The notes below the pieces were generated by a model. The model did no database searches. It was not told the origin of the DNA and saw only the letters and a list, made by a program, of their open reading frames with translations. Positions 23,240 through 33,326 of a DNA stretch of 64,000 bases are shown in pieces (position 1 is the first letter of the stretch; every line of letters begins with the position of its first letter). The translations under genes were made by a program, and so were the position numbers. This DNA is from Aegilops tauschii subsp. strangulata (Eukaryota; Streptophyta; Magnoliopsida; Poales; Poaceae), in contig NC_053040.3 of the NCBI RefSeq assembly GCF_002575655.3, positions 459,840,780 through 459,904,779 of the forward strand, given 5' to 3'.

Positions 23240-25120
23240 CTAACGTTTAACGCCCCTAGCTAGGCATGATGATTTCAATGATGCTCGCATAAAAGGTAAG
23301 AGTTGAAACATAAAGAGAGCATCATGAAGAATATGACTAGAACCTTTAAGTCTAACCCACTTCCTATGCATAGGGATTTTTTGAGCAAACAACTTATGGG
23401 AACAAGAATCAACTTGCATAGGAAGGTAAAACAAGCATAACTTCAAGATTTTAAGCACATAGAGAGGAAACTTGGTATTATTGCAATTCCTATAAGCACA
23501 CATTCCTCCCTCATAATAACTTTCAGTAGCATCATGAATGAATTCAACAATATAACCAGCACATAAAGCATTCTTTTCATGATCTACTTGCATAGAAATT
23601 TTACTACTCTCCACATAAGCAAAATTCTTCTCATTCGGAATAGTGGGAGTATCATAAGAGACTTGAATACTATAAATTGTTTCCACATTAAAAGAGTAAT
23701 ATTCAGAAAAAGGGTAATCATAATCATGACAAGTTTTATAAATATAATCATCACTACTTTTTATAGCATAAGTTTCATCACAATAATCATCATAAGTAGC
23801 AACTTTGTTCTCATCATAATTGATTGAAACCTCTTCCAAGATAGTGGACTCATCACTAAATAAAGTCATGACCTCTCCAAATCCACTTTCATAAATATTA
23901 TAAGATTCAACATCCTCCAAAATAGTGGGATCATTACTTCCTAAAGTTGACACTCTTCCAAAACCACTTTCATCAATACAATCATCATAAGTAGGAGGCA
24001 TGCTATCATCATTATAAATTTGCATATCAAAACTTGGGAGGCTAATAACATCATCTTCATTAAACATAGCATCCCCAAGCTTGGGACAAACATTAACTTC
24101 AGCAAATATATTCTCAAATATGTCATCCTCATCAAACATAGCTTCCCCAAGCTTGGCCCTTTTCATATCATAAGCATAATCATTCTCATCATTAATAGTA
24201 TGGGTAGCACCAATAGTATAGCAATTATCATCATCACAATGAGTAGTAGGAGCAACATCATTTGGGAGGGATACCTTTTTACCTTTGCTTCTCTGTTTTT
24301 TATTTTTCTTCTTCACATCATGTGCGGGTTTATCCCTCTTTTTTGAGCTCCTTATTGGTGAGATTGATTCAATAGAAAGCTCCTCCTCGTTACCTGATTC
24401 ATCATAAGAAATAATAGGAGGATATTGGGAAGTCTCTTCCCTTTCATTAGTATTCTCTTCATCTTCTATTTGTTTTCTTTTCTTTATGTAATTGGCAATA
24501 TAAGGATTTTCAATGCAATTCACCGCACAATACATATAAATTTCTTCTAGATCAATATCGAGGAATTTCTCGAGGTTATATTCTGGAATAATCTTAGTTT
24601 GACGTTTCATTTCTTCATAACCCAAAAGCAAGCTAAGTTCACTATATTGTGCAAGGGAAATCAAGTCATCACAATTTTTGGACACGATTCGATCATGAAA
24701 CAATTTGCATTTGATATTTAAATAACCATGTTCATTGCAAAGTTCACAAGTATGGCTAAGCAATTTTAAATTTTCAGCACTAACATTTAGCCTTTCTTGT
24801 AACCATTTAGTTTCTAAATGCTTATGCCTCTTGCAATATCTATCTTCCCTATTTGGTGTGTACTTGCAAACCCAATGCACTCCACAAAAATTGACATGTT
24901 TATAGGAGACATTTTCATCATAACTAGTGCAATCATCATTAGTAATATCGATATTCAAGGAGTTCATACTAACAACATTACAATCATGCTCATCATTCAA
25001 AGATTTAGTGCCAAACATTTTAATGCATTCTTCTTCTAACACATTGGCACAATTTTCCTTCCCATCATACTCACGAAAGATATTAAAAAGATGAAGCGTA
25101 TAAGGTAAACTCAATTCCAT
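23240..25120 (-). CDS. Uncharacterised 626-residue protein of element B
   Basis: One uninterrupted frame occupies the place where gag-pol should start, about 160 bp inside the PBS. I recognise no retrotransposon domain. Visible features are a Cys/His-rich N-terminal part (C79, C85, C96, H99, H101; then C125, C128, H131, C138, H142) that could bind zinc; a basic Lys/Arg stretch at residues 257-283 like a nuclear signal; and a long acidic middle part. Two internal repeat pairs occur, KLGEAMFDEDDI at 323 with KLGDAMFNEDDV at 347, and an ESGFG..TILE unit at 384 and 411. The C-terminus (about 580-615) is basic, then hydrophobic. From memory, similar unannotated proteins occur in Triticeae repeats. 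Codon reading is intact, unlike every gag-pol in the window. Role unknown; it might act in packaging or regulation of a non-autonomous element. Confidence 0.7.
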   Translation of the reverse strand: MELSLPYTLHLFNIFREYDGKENCANVLEEECIKMFGTKSLNDEHDCNVVSMNSLNIDITNDDCTSYDENVSYKHVNFCGVHWVCKYTPNREDRYCKRHKHLETKWLQERLNVSAENLKLLSHTCELCNEHGYLNIKCKLFHDRIVSKNCDDLISLAQYSELSLLLGYEEMKRQTKIIPEYNLEKFLDIDLEEIYMYCAVNCIENPYIANYIKKRKQIEDEENTNEREETSQYPPIISYDESGNEEELSIESISPIRSSKKRDKPAHDVKKKNKKQRSKGKKVSLPNDVAPTTHCDDDNCYTIGATHTINDENDYAYDMKRAKLGEAMFDEDDIFENIFAEVNVCPKLGDAMFNEDDVISLPSFDMQIYNDDSMPPTYDDCIDESGFGRVSTLGSNDPTILEDVESYNIYESGFGEVMTLFSDESTILEEVSINYDENKVATYDDYCDETYAIKSSDDYIYKTCHDYDYPFSEYYSFNVETIYSIQVSYDTPTIPNEKNFAYVESSKISMQVDHEKNALCAGYIVEFIHDATESYYEGGMCAYRNCNNTKFPLYVLKILKLCLFYLPMQVDSCSHKLFAQKIPMHRKWVRLKGSSHILHDALFMFQLLPFMRASLKSSCLARGVKR

Positions 25121-25220
25121 TTTTTTGTAGTTTTCTTTTATAAACTAATTAAACTAGTGATAAAACAAGAAACTAAGATTCGATTGCAAGATCTAAAGAT
25201 ATACCTTCAAGCACTCACCT

Positions 25221-25237
25221 CCCTGGCAACGGCGCCA
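25221..25237 (-). other. Second, PBS-like sequence of element B
   Basis: A near copy of the PBS, with one base changed, lies 62 bp further inside the element. The duplicated block CCTCCC(T/C)GGCAACGGCGCC extends into the following AGAAAAGAGC. It appears to be a local tandem duplication of the PBS region. Confidence 0.75.
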
Positions 25238-25282
25238 GAAAAGAGCTTAGTTGACGGGGTGTGAGTGCCGCTTACCTAGCCT

Positions 25283-25299
25283 CCCCGGCAACGGCGCCA
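25283..25299 (-). other. Primer binding site of element B (tRNA-Asp type)
   Basis: On the minus strand it reads TGGCGCCGTTGCCGGGG, ten bases inside the 5' LTR. It is complementary to the 3' end of plant tRNA-Asp, as in many grass Gypsy elements. Confidence 0.85.
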
Positions 25300-25309
25300 G
25301 AAAAGAGCG

Positions 25310-26976
25310 TGATGTCTACTACGCAACCTTCTTCTTGTAGACGTTGTTGGGCCTCCAAGTGCACAGGTTTGTAGGACAGTAGCAAATTTCCCTCAAGTGG
25401 ATGACCTATGGTTTATTAGTCCGTGGGAGGCGCAGGATGAAGATGGTCTCTCTCAAACAACCCTGCAACCAAATAACAAAGAGTCTCTTGTGTCCCCAAC
25501 ACACCCAATACAATGGTAAATTGTATAGGTGCACTAGTTCGGCGAAGAGATGGTGATACAAGTGCAATATGGATGGTAGATATAGGTTTTTGTAATCTGA
25601 AAATATAAAAACGCAAGGTAACTAATGATAAAAGTGAGCACAAATGGTATTGCAATGCGTTGAAACAAGGCCTAGGGTTCATACTTTCACTAGTGCAAGT
25701 TCTCTCAACAATAATAACATAATTGGATCATATAACTATCCCTCAACATGCAACAAAGAGTCACTCCAAAGTCACTAATGGCGGAGAACAAACGAAGAGA
25801 TTATTGTAGGGTACGAAACCACCTCAAAGTTATTCTTTCTGATCGACCTATTCAAGAGTCCGTAGTAAAATAACACGAAGCTATTCTTTCCGTTTGATCT
25901 ATCATAGAGTTCGTACTAGAATAACACCTTAAGACACAAATCAACCAAAACCCTAATGTCACCTAGATACTCCAATGTCACCTCAAGTATCCGTGGGTAT
26001 GATTATACGATATGCCTCACACAATCTTAGATTCATCTATTCAACCAACACAAAGAACTTCAAAGAGTGCCCCAAAGTTTCTACCGGAGAGTCAAGACGA
26101 AAACGTGTGCCAACCCCTATGCATAGGTTCATGGGCGGAACCCGCAAGTTGATCACCAAAACACACATCAAGTGGATCACGTGATATCCCATTGTCACCA
26201 CAGATAAGCACGGCAAGACATACATCAAGTGTTCTCAAATCCTTAAAGACTTAATCCGATAAGATAATTTCAAAGGGAAAACTAAATCCATATCAAGAGA
26301 GTAGAGGGGGAGAAACATCATAAGATCCAAATATAGTAGCAAAGCTCGCGATACATCAAGATCGTGCTGAATCAAGAACACGAGAGAGAGATAGATCAAA
26401 CACATAGCTACTGGTACATACCCTCAGCCCCGAGGGTGAACTACTCCCTCCTCGTCATGGAGAGCGCCGGGATGAGGAAGATGGCCACCGGTGAGGGATC
26501 CCCCCTCCGGCAGGGTGCCGGAACAGGGTCCCGATTGGTTTTTGGTGGCTACAGAGGCTTGCGGCGGCGGAACTCCCGATCTATCCCGTTCCCCGATGGT
26601 TTTAGGGTATATGGAGATATATAGGCGAAAGAAGTCGGTAAGGGGAGCCACGAGGGGCCCATGAGGGCGAAGGGCGCGCCCCCCTGCCTCGTGCTTTCCT
26701 CGTTGCTTCCCTTACATCCACTCCAAGTCCCCTGGATTGCTTTCGTTCCAAAAATAACTCTCCCGAAGGTTTCATTCCGTTTGGACTCCGTTTGATATTC
26801 CTTTTCTGTGAAACACTGAAACAAGGAGAAAAACAGAAACTGGCACTGGGCTCTGGGTTAATAAGTTAGTCCCAAAAATAATATAAAAGTGCATAGTAAA
26901 GCCCATTAAACATCCAAGATGGATAATATAATAGCATGAATACTTCATAAATTATAGATACGTTGGAGACGTATCA
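25310..26976 (-). repeat. 5' LTR of element B
   Basis: A 1667-bp LTR with TGATGTCT on one plus-strand end and GACGTATCA on the other. Its partner is 10386-11758 plus 20425-20722. The target duplication ATGTA follows at 26977-26981. No coding sequence is present. Confidence 0.93.
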
Positions 26977-26981
26977 ATGTA

Positions 26982-27898
26982 TGTCTTGCATGTGCTTATC
27001 TGTGGTGAAAATGAGATATTCACGTGATCTACTTGATGTATGTTTTGGTGATCAACTTGTGGGTTCAGTGACCTTGTGAACTTATGCATAGGGGTTGGCA
27101 CACGTTTTCGTCTTGACTCTCCGGTAGAAACTTTGGGGCACTCTTTGAAGTTCTTTGTGTTGGTTGAATAGATGAATCTGAGATTGTGTGATGCATATCG
27201 TATAATTATACCCACGGATACTTGAGGTGACATTGGAGTATCTAGGTGACATTAGGGTTTTGGTTGATTTTGTGTCTTAAGGTGTTATTCTAGTACGAAC
27301 TCTATGATAGATCGAACGGAAAGAATAGCTTCGTGTTATTTTACTACGGACTCTTCAATAGATCGATCAGAAAAGATAACTTTGAGGTGGTTTCATACCC
27401 TACAATAATCTCTTCGTTTGTTCTCCGCTATTAGTGACTTTGGAGTGACTCTTTGTTGCATGTTGAGGGATAGTTATATGATCCAATTATGTTATTATTG
27501 CGGAGAGAACTTGCACTAGTGAAAGTATGAACCCTAGGCCTTGTTTCCTAGCATTGCAATACCGTTTGTGCTCACTTTTATCATTAGTTACCTTGCTGTT
27601 TTTATATTTTTAGATTACAAAAACTTATATCTACCATCCATATTGCACTTGTATCACCATCTCTTCGCCGAACTAGTGCACCTATACAATTTACCATTGT
27701 ATTGGGTGTGTTGGGGACACAAGAGACTCTTTGTTATTTGGTTGCAAGGTTGCTTGAGAGAGACCAGCTTCATCCTACGCCTCCCACGGATTGATAAACC
27801 TTAGGTCATCCACTTGAGGGAAATTTGCTACTGTCCTACAAACCTCTGCACTTGGAGGCCCAACAACGTCTACAAGAAGAAGGTTGCGTAGTAGACAT
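26982..27898 (+). mobile_element. Family-B Gypsy LTR, plus-strand copy, right part
   Basis: It continues from 10385 after removal of element B and one ATGTA. It ends GTAGTAGACATCA, the inner LTR end in sense orientation. No PBS follows, so this is either a solo LTR or the 3' LTR of an element whose body is left of the window. The next bases belong to element C, the insertion target. Confidence 0.85.
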
Positions 27899-29396
27899 CA
27901 AGAGTGCATATAATCCATGGACTCAACATTAGTCATAAAGAATTCACATACTTATTGCAAAAATCTATTAGTTATCAAAACAAAGTACTACGCGCATGCT
28001 CCTAGGGGGATAGATTGGTAGGAAAAGACCATCGCTCGTCCCCGATCGCCACTCATAAGGAAGACAATCAATAAATAAATGATGCTCTGACTTTATCACA
28101 TAACGGTTCACCATACGTGCATGCTACGAGAATCACAAACTTTAGAACAAGTATTTCTCAAATTCACAACTACTCAACTAGCATGACTCTAATATCACCA
28201 TCTTCATATCTCAAAACAATCATCAAGTATCAAACTTCTCATAGTATTCAATGCATTATATATGATAGTTTTTATTATACCCATCTTGGATGCTCATCAT
28301 ATTATGACTAATTTTGTAGACAAAGCAAATTACCATGCTTTTTTATAAGACTCTCAAAATAATATAAGTGAAGCATGAGAGATCAATAATTTCTATAAAA
28401 TAAAACCACCACCGTGCTCTAAAAAGATATAAGTGAAGCACTAGAGCAAAAATATCTAGCTCAAAAGATATAAGTGAAGCACATAGAGTATTCTAATAAA
28501 TTCTGATTCATGTGTGTCTGTCCAAAAGGTGTGTACAGCCAGGATTATTGCGGTAAACTAAAAAGCAAAGACTCAAATCATACAAGACGCTCCAAGCAAA
28601 ACACATATCATGTGGTGAATAAAAATATAGCCTCAAGTAAAGTTACCGATAGACGAAGACGAAAGAGGGGATGCCTTCCGGGGTGGTTGTCCTTGAATTT
28701 TACCTTGGAGTGCCTTGGGCATCCCCAAGCTTAGGCTCTTGCCACTCCTTATTTCAAAATCCATCAAATCTTTACCCAAAACTTGAAAACTTCACAACAC
28801 AAAACTCAACAGAAAATCTCATGAGCTCCGTTAGTATAAGAAAACAAATCACCACTTTAAGGTACTGTAATGAACTCATTCTTTATTTATATTGGTGTTA
28901 AACCTACTGTATTCTAACTTCTATATGGTTCATACCCCCCGATACTAGCCATAGATTCATCAAAATAAGCAAACAACACATGAAAAACAGAATCTGTCAA
29001 AAATAGAACAGTCTGTAGTAATCTGTATCAAACGTATACTTATATAACTCCACAAATTCTGAAATAAATTGGTGGACGTGAGGAATTTGTCTATTAATCA
29101 TCTGCAAAAATAATCAACCTAAAAGCACTCTCCAGTAAAAAAATGGCAGCTAATCTCGTGAGCGCTAAAGTTTCTGTTTTTCACAGCAAGATCATAAAGA
29201 CTTCACCCAAGCCTTCCCAAAGGTTCTACTTGGGACAAACACCAATTAAAATATAAAATCACATCTAAATAGAAGCTAGATGAATTATTTATTACTAAAC
29301 AGAAGCAAAAAGCAAGAAACAAAAATGAAATTGGGTTGCCTCCCAACAAGCGCTATCGTTTAACGCCCCTAGCTAGGCATAAAAGCAAGAATAGAT

Positions 29397-30209
29397 CTAG
29401 GTATTATCATCTTTGGTAGGCAATTCTTCAGTAGAACACTTATAACCCTTAGGAGTTTCCTTCTTTTTGTTAATGGTCAAACTCCTAGGCAAGAAATCAA
29501 GAAATTCATTTGTAGCAAAAAGTTCCTTAATGATAGCGAAAAAGTTGGGGCGAACACTTATGGATTTGAGATCCGCATTTTCCTTACTAGAATATTCACC
29601 TTTATTTTTAGGCACATACATAAAATTGGCAACTTTAGTAGTAGAAGGATTTGGGGTATTTTTCAAGGAAGAAAAGGCAGACCCTAAATTGGTAAATATC
29701 CTCAAGTTTATCAATTCTTGTGGAATCTTGATCTATCCTTTCGTTAACTATGGGTTCCTTTTCTTTAAAAAAATTCAGAGTAACTCCTACTTTAGATCCG
29801 TATTGGGTAATTTGGTTGTGGATCTTTTTATCCAAATTTTCAATCAACTCTACAGTGCAACTTTATTTTCAATAATTTCAAGCCTTTGCATCACATGTTC
29901 CAAAGTTAAAATAGTTCCATTAACCAAAAGACGTGGTGGGCCAAACAAATCTAACGTAGCATTATAAGAATCTAAAGTATGGCTACCCAAGAAATTCCCT
30001 CCGGTAATGGTATCAAGAATATATCTGTTCCAAGGAGTGATGCCTACATAAAAATTGCGAAGAAGAACGGAAGTAGATTGCTTCCTAGTAGATCTATTCT
30101 GAGAATTGCAAATTCTATGCCAAGCATCTTTTAGATTTTCTCCCTACCTTTGTTTAAAATTAAGAACTTCATGATCGGGAGTACTAACAATGATAGAAGG
30201 ACTAGCCAT
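29397..30209 (-). pseudogene. Gag-like gene of element C, broken
   Basis: The frame starts at the ATG at 30207-30209. It reads into a plant Gypsy Gag-type segment with LKDAWHRI, RSTRKQS, LLRNFYVGITPW and LDTITGGNFLG, and downstream a coiled, charged part with NKVAL and ENLDKKI. A TAG at 30144-30146 interrupts it early. There is a stop plus frame change at about 29850 and another frame change near 29700. The final open part ends at 29397. No zinc knuckle, protease or RT follows, so the element is non-autonomous or internally deleted. I infer Gag from these motifs only. Confidence 0.65.
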
Positions 30210-30403
30210 GACAGCAAAGCAAACGATCTAACACATGGATACACAAGAAGCAAGCGAAAAGAGACGGACGGAAAAAGAGGGCGAATAAAACGGCAAAGGG
30301 TGAAGTGGGGGAGAGGAAAACGAGACGCAAATGGCAAATAATGTAATGCGAGGGAGAAGAGTTTGTGATGGGTACTTGGTATGTCTTGACTTGGCGTAGA
30401 TCT

Positions 30404-30420
30404 CCCCGGCAACGGCGCCA
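30404..30420 (-). other. Primer binding site of element C (tRNA-Asp type)
   Basis: Same 17-base match as element B, eleven bases from the LTR at 30432. Confidence 0.85.
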
Positions 30421-30431
30421 GAAATCCTTCT

Positions 30432-31980
30432 TGCTACCTCTTGAGCATGCGTTAGTTTTCCCTTGAAGAGGAAAGGGTGATGCAGCAAAGTAGCGTAAGT
30501 ATTTCCCTCAGTTTTTGAGAACCAAGGTATCAATATAGTAGGAGACTATTCCCTCGTAGCTGCACAAACAATCAAGAACCTTGCAACCAACGCGGTAAAG
30601 GGGTTGTCAATCCCTTCACGGCCACTTGCAAAAGTGAGATCTGATAAAGATAATAAGATAAATATTTTTGGTATTTTTGTTGTATAGATTGGAAAGTAAA
30701 GATTGCAAAATAAACGGCGGCAGAAATAGCAAGTTGATAGGAAAATAATATGATGGAAGATAGACCCGGGCCATAGGTTTCACTAGTGGCTTCTCTCAAG
30801 ATAGAATAATTTACGATGGGTGAACAAATTACTGTCGAGCAATTAATAGAAAAGTGCATAGTTATGAGAATATCTAGGCATGATCATGTATATAGGCATC
30901 ACGTCTGTGACAAGTAGACCGAAACGATTCTGCATCTACTACTATTACTCCACATATCGACCGCTATCCAGCATGCATCTAGAGTATTAAGTTCATAAGA
31001 ACATAGTAACGCATTAGGCAAGATGACATGATGTAGAGGGATAGACTCAAGCAATATGATATAAACCCCATCATTTTATCCTCGATGGCAACAATACAAT
31101 ACGTGCCTTGCTGCCCCTGCTGTCACTGGGAAAGGACAACGCAAGATTGAACCCAAAGCTAAGCACTTCTCCCATTGCAAGAAAGATTAATCTAGTAGGC
31201 CAAACCAAACTGATAATTCGAAGAGACTTGCAAAGATATTTAAATCATGCATAAAAGAATTCGGAGAAGAATCAAATATTGTTCATAGATAATCTTGATC
31301 ATAAACCCACGATTCATAGGATCTCGACAAACACACCACAAAAATAATTACATCGAATAGATCTCCAAGAAGATCGGGGAGAACTTTGTATTGAGATCCA
31401 AAGAGAGAGAAGAAGCCATCTAGCTAATAACTATGGACTCGAAGGTCCGTGGTAAACTACTCACACATCATCGGAGAGGCTATGATGTTGATGTAGAAGC
31501 TCTCCGTGATCGATTCCCCCTCCGGCGGAGCGCCGGAAAAGGCCCCAAGATGGGATCTCACGGGTACAGAAGGTTGCGGCGGTGGAAATAGGGTTTCGTG
31601 GTGCTCGCGGATGTTTTCAGGGTATATGAGTATATATAGGCGAAAGAAGTAGGTCGGTGGAGCCACAAGGGGCCCACAAGGGTGGGGGGCACGCCCTCCT
31701 GCCTCGTGGCTTCCTTGATGCCCACTCCAAGTCTCCTGGATTGCGTTTGTTCCAAAAACGATCCTCGCGAAGGTTTCATTCCGTTTGGACTGCGTTTGAT
31801 ATTCCTGTTCTGCGAAACACTAAAATAGGCAAAAAAACAACAATTTGCACTGGGCCTTCGGTTAATAGGTTAGTCGCAAAAATAATATAAAAGTGCATAA
31901 CAAAGCCCATTAAACATCCAAAACATATAATATAATAGCATGGACCAATCAAAAATTATAGATACGTTGGAGACGTATCA
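30432..31980 (-). repeat. 5' LTR of element C (Sabrina-like)
   Basis: A 1549-bp LTR with TGCTACCTCTTGAGC at one plus-strand end and GGAGACGTATCA at the other. Its outer 50 bases resemble family B, but its body is different. The name Sabrina is from memory. It contains no gene. Confidence 0.8.
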
Positions 31981-32764
31981 GTACTCGTCGTCTGAATCCA
32001 TCTCGTTGGCTTCAAAGTATCAAAGTAAGGAAAACAATTGTCAACACTTTGGCTATGACATTTGGACAAACACTTGTCGGGCTTGGTGTTCGCCGTGGAC
32101 GGCGTCTGTAGGGGCGGAGGGTACCTAGGCAGCAGACGGATATGGGGGGGACTAGTGCCCGCGTGGAGTGACGGAGGTCCGACAAGGCCTAGGCGGGAAA
32201 CTAGGGTGGTACAATAGTGGTGTTGGAGGGAGGGGCGGATATAAAGCATGGGGGTGGAGTGAGAAAGATGCATGCTCCAGGTGGGGTTTTTTGGTGGGGC
32301 GGGGGTGTCGGAGGCCTACGTGGCGTAAGAGCGGACTCACACAAACCTCCCCGGCTTTGCACATGGTTTACGGAATTCAGATGCATGGATCATCTGTGGA
32401 CGTATGTGGCACCCCGTTGGATGGCAAAAAAGGTACAATGTCGATTTGCGGCACGACACTGGATATGCGCTAAACATCTTCAAAGGAGTCCGAACTATCA
32501 GAAAATCCCTGACCCGACACCAAATCTAGGAAGCTTTGGGGGAGTACGAACTTTCGCGGACACAACTAACTCAGCTTCGGACCTCATCACAAACCCACCT
32601 TTTCCCCTTCTCTCTATTCCTTCATTGGACAAGGGACCAACAAATAGGGGATTTTAAGGGTATAACATTGAATGGTCGGCATCTAGCGTGATGTCTGTGA
32701 ACATGTTTGGACGTGTCCACGGGCATTCATTGAGGTTCGTTTGTTTGGTGACTAGCATTGGAGA
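31981..32764. other. Intergenic sequence, unassigned
   Basis: It flanks element C on the right. Open frames at 32217-32657 and neighbours are short, overlap on both strands and match nothing I know. A phrase ATCTTCAAAGGAG occurs at about 32469 and again near 33538, on both sides of the hAT element, which suggests an old repeat. No gene is supported. Confidence 0.5.
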
Positions 32765-33318
32765 TAGGGATGGAAACGGGGCCCCATACCCGCCAAGCCC
32801 GTGGGGATTTCATCTATTAGGGGGTGGGGATGGGTGAAAAACATCCCCATGGGGATATTTACCAAACTACTTTATTCCGCATAGGGTACAACGGGGATAG
32901 GGACGATATCCTATTTCCCAGACCCAATACCCATCGGGGACCCGGTTAGTAACTGTGCTACTGCGGTCAACCTTAAAATATTCACAAACAAACTTGCTAA
33001 AACAAAAAAAAAGCTCTGAAAAAAACCTGAAACATATCTCACATCCTCACCTCAGCTGCCACCATGACCAAGAAGTCAATACGACCTAGATAGGCATTAG
33101 CAGGACAAGGACAACACCATGTATGTATGTTGATTATAGGGTGTCATATTATGTATATGAGTATTTGTTTATGGGGATGGGGACCCCAGTGGGGCATGGG
33201 TATGGGGAGCTTTCATCCCCAGTCATGTAAACGGGGATGGGGATGGGATGATAGGGAATAGATGGGGATGAGGATGTTGTAGGTATCCCATAGGGGATTG
33301 TCCCCATTGCCATCCCTA
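32765..33318. mobile_element. Non-autonomous hAT-type DNA transposon (554 bp)
   Basis: The left end reads TAGGGATGGAAACGGGG. The right end, read inward, is TAGGGATGGCAATGGGG. A perfect 8-bp duplication ATTGGAGA is at 32757-32764 and 33319-33326, the size expected for hAT. The interior is rich in GGGGATGG motifs on both strands and has no transposase frame. Confidence 0.88.
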
Positions 33319-33326
33319 ATTGGAGA

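Larger units (their letters stand above)
10386..26976 (-). mobile_element. Element B, full-length Gypsy-type LTR element without recognisable gag-pol
   Basis: A minus-strand LTR element of about 7.9 kb once the Angela-2 insertion is removed. The right LTR (25310-26976) is the 5' LTR. The left LTR is 10386-11758 plus 20425-20722. The target duplication ATGTA is at 10381-10385 and 26977-26981. The PBS matches the 3' end of plant tRNA-Asp (CCCCGGCAACGGCGCCA on the plus strand, 25283-25299). The only long frame is 23240-25120. I could find no zinc knuckle, protease, RT, RNase H or integrase motifs, so the element is probably mobilised by a related autonomous Gypsy element. The LTR ends and internal motifs resemble the Sabrina/WHAM/Fatima group, by memory. 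Confidence 0.88.
27899..30431 (-). mobile_element. Element C, Gypsy internal region (truncated on the left in this window)
   Basis: The internal domain of a minus-strand Gypsy element whose 5' LTR is 30432-31980. The PBS CCCCGGCAACGGCGCCA is at 30404-30420 on the plus strand. The coding part is a broken gag-like gene (29397-30209). The stretch 28560-29370 is homologous to element B 22450-23260. The left boundary at 27898 is the insertion of the plus-strand family-B LTR. The 3' LTR is not in the window. Confidence 0.8.

Noticed and set aside
29467..29967. Plus-strand frame of 166 codons in element C
   Set aside because: It lies antisense to a gag-like gene with recognisable motifs and resembles nothing itself.
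32217..32657. Open frame of 146 codons
   Set aside because: No domain, several overlapping frames on both strands, and unusual composition from G-rich runs. Not supported as a gene.
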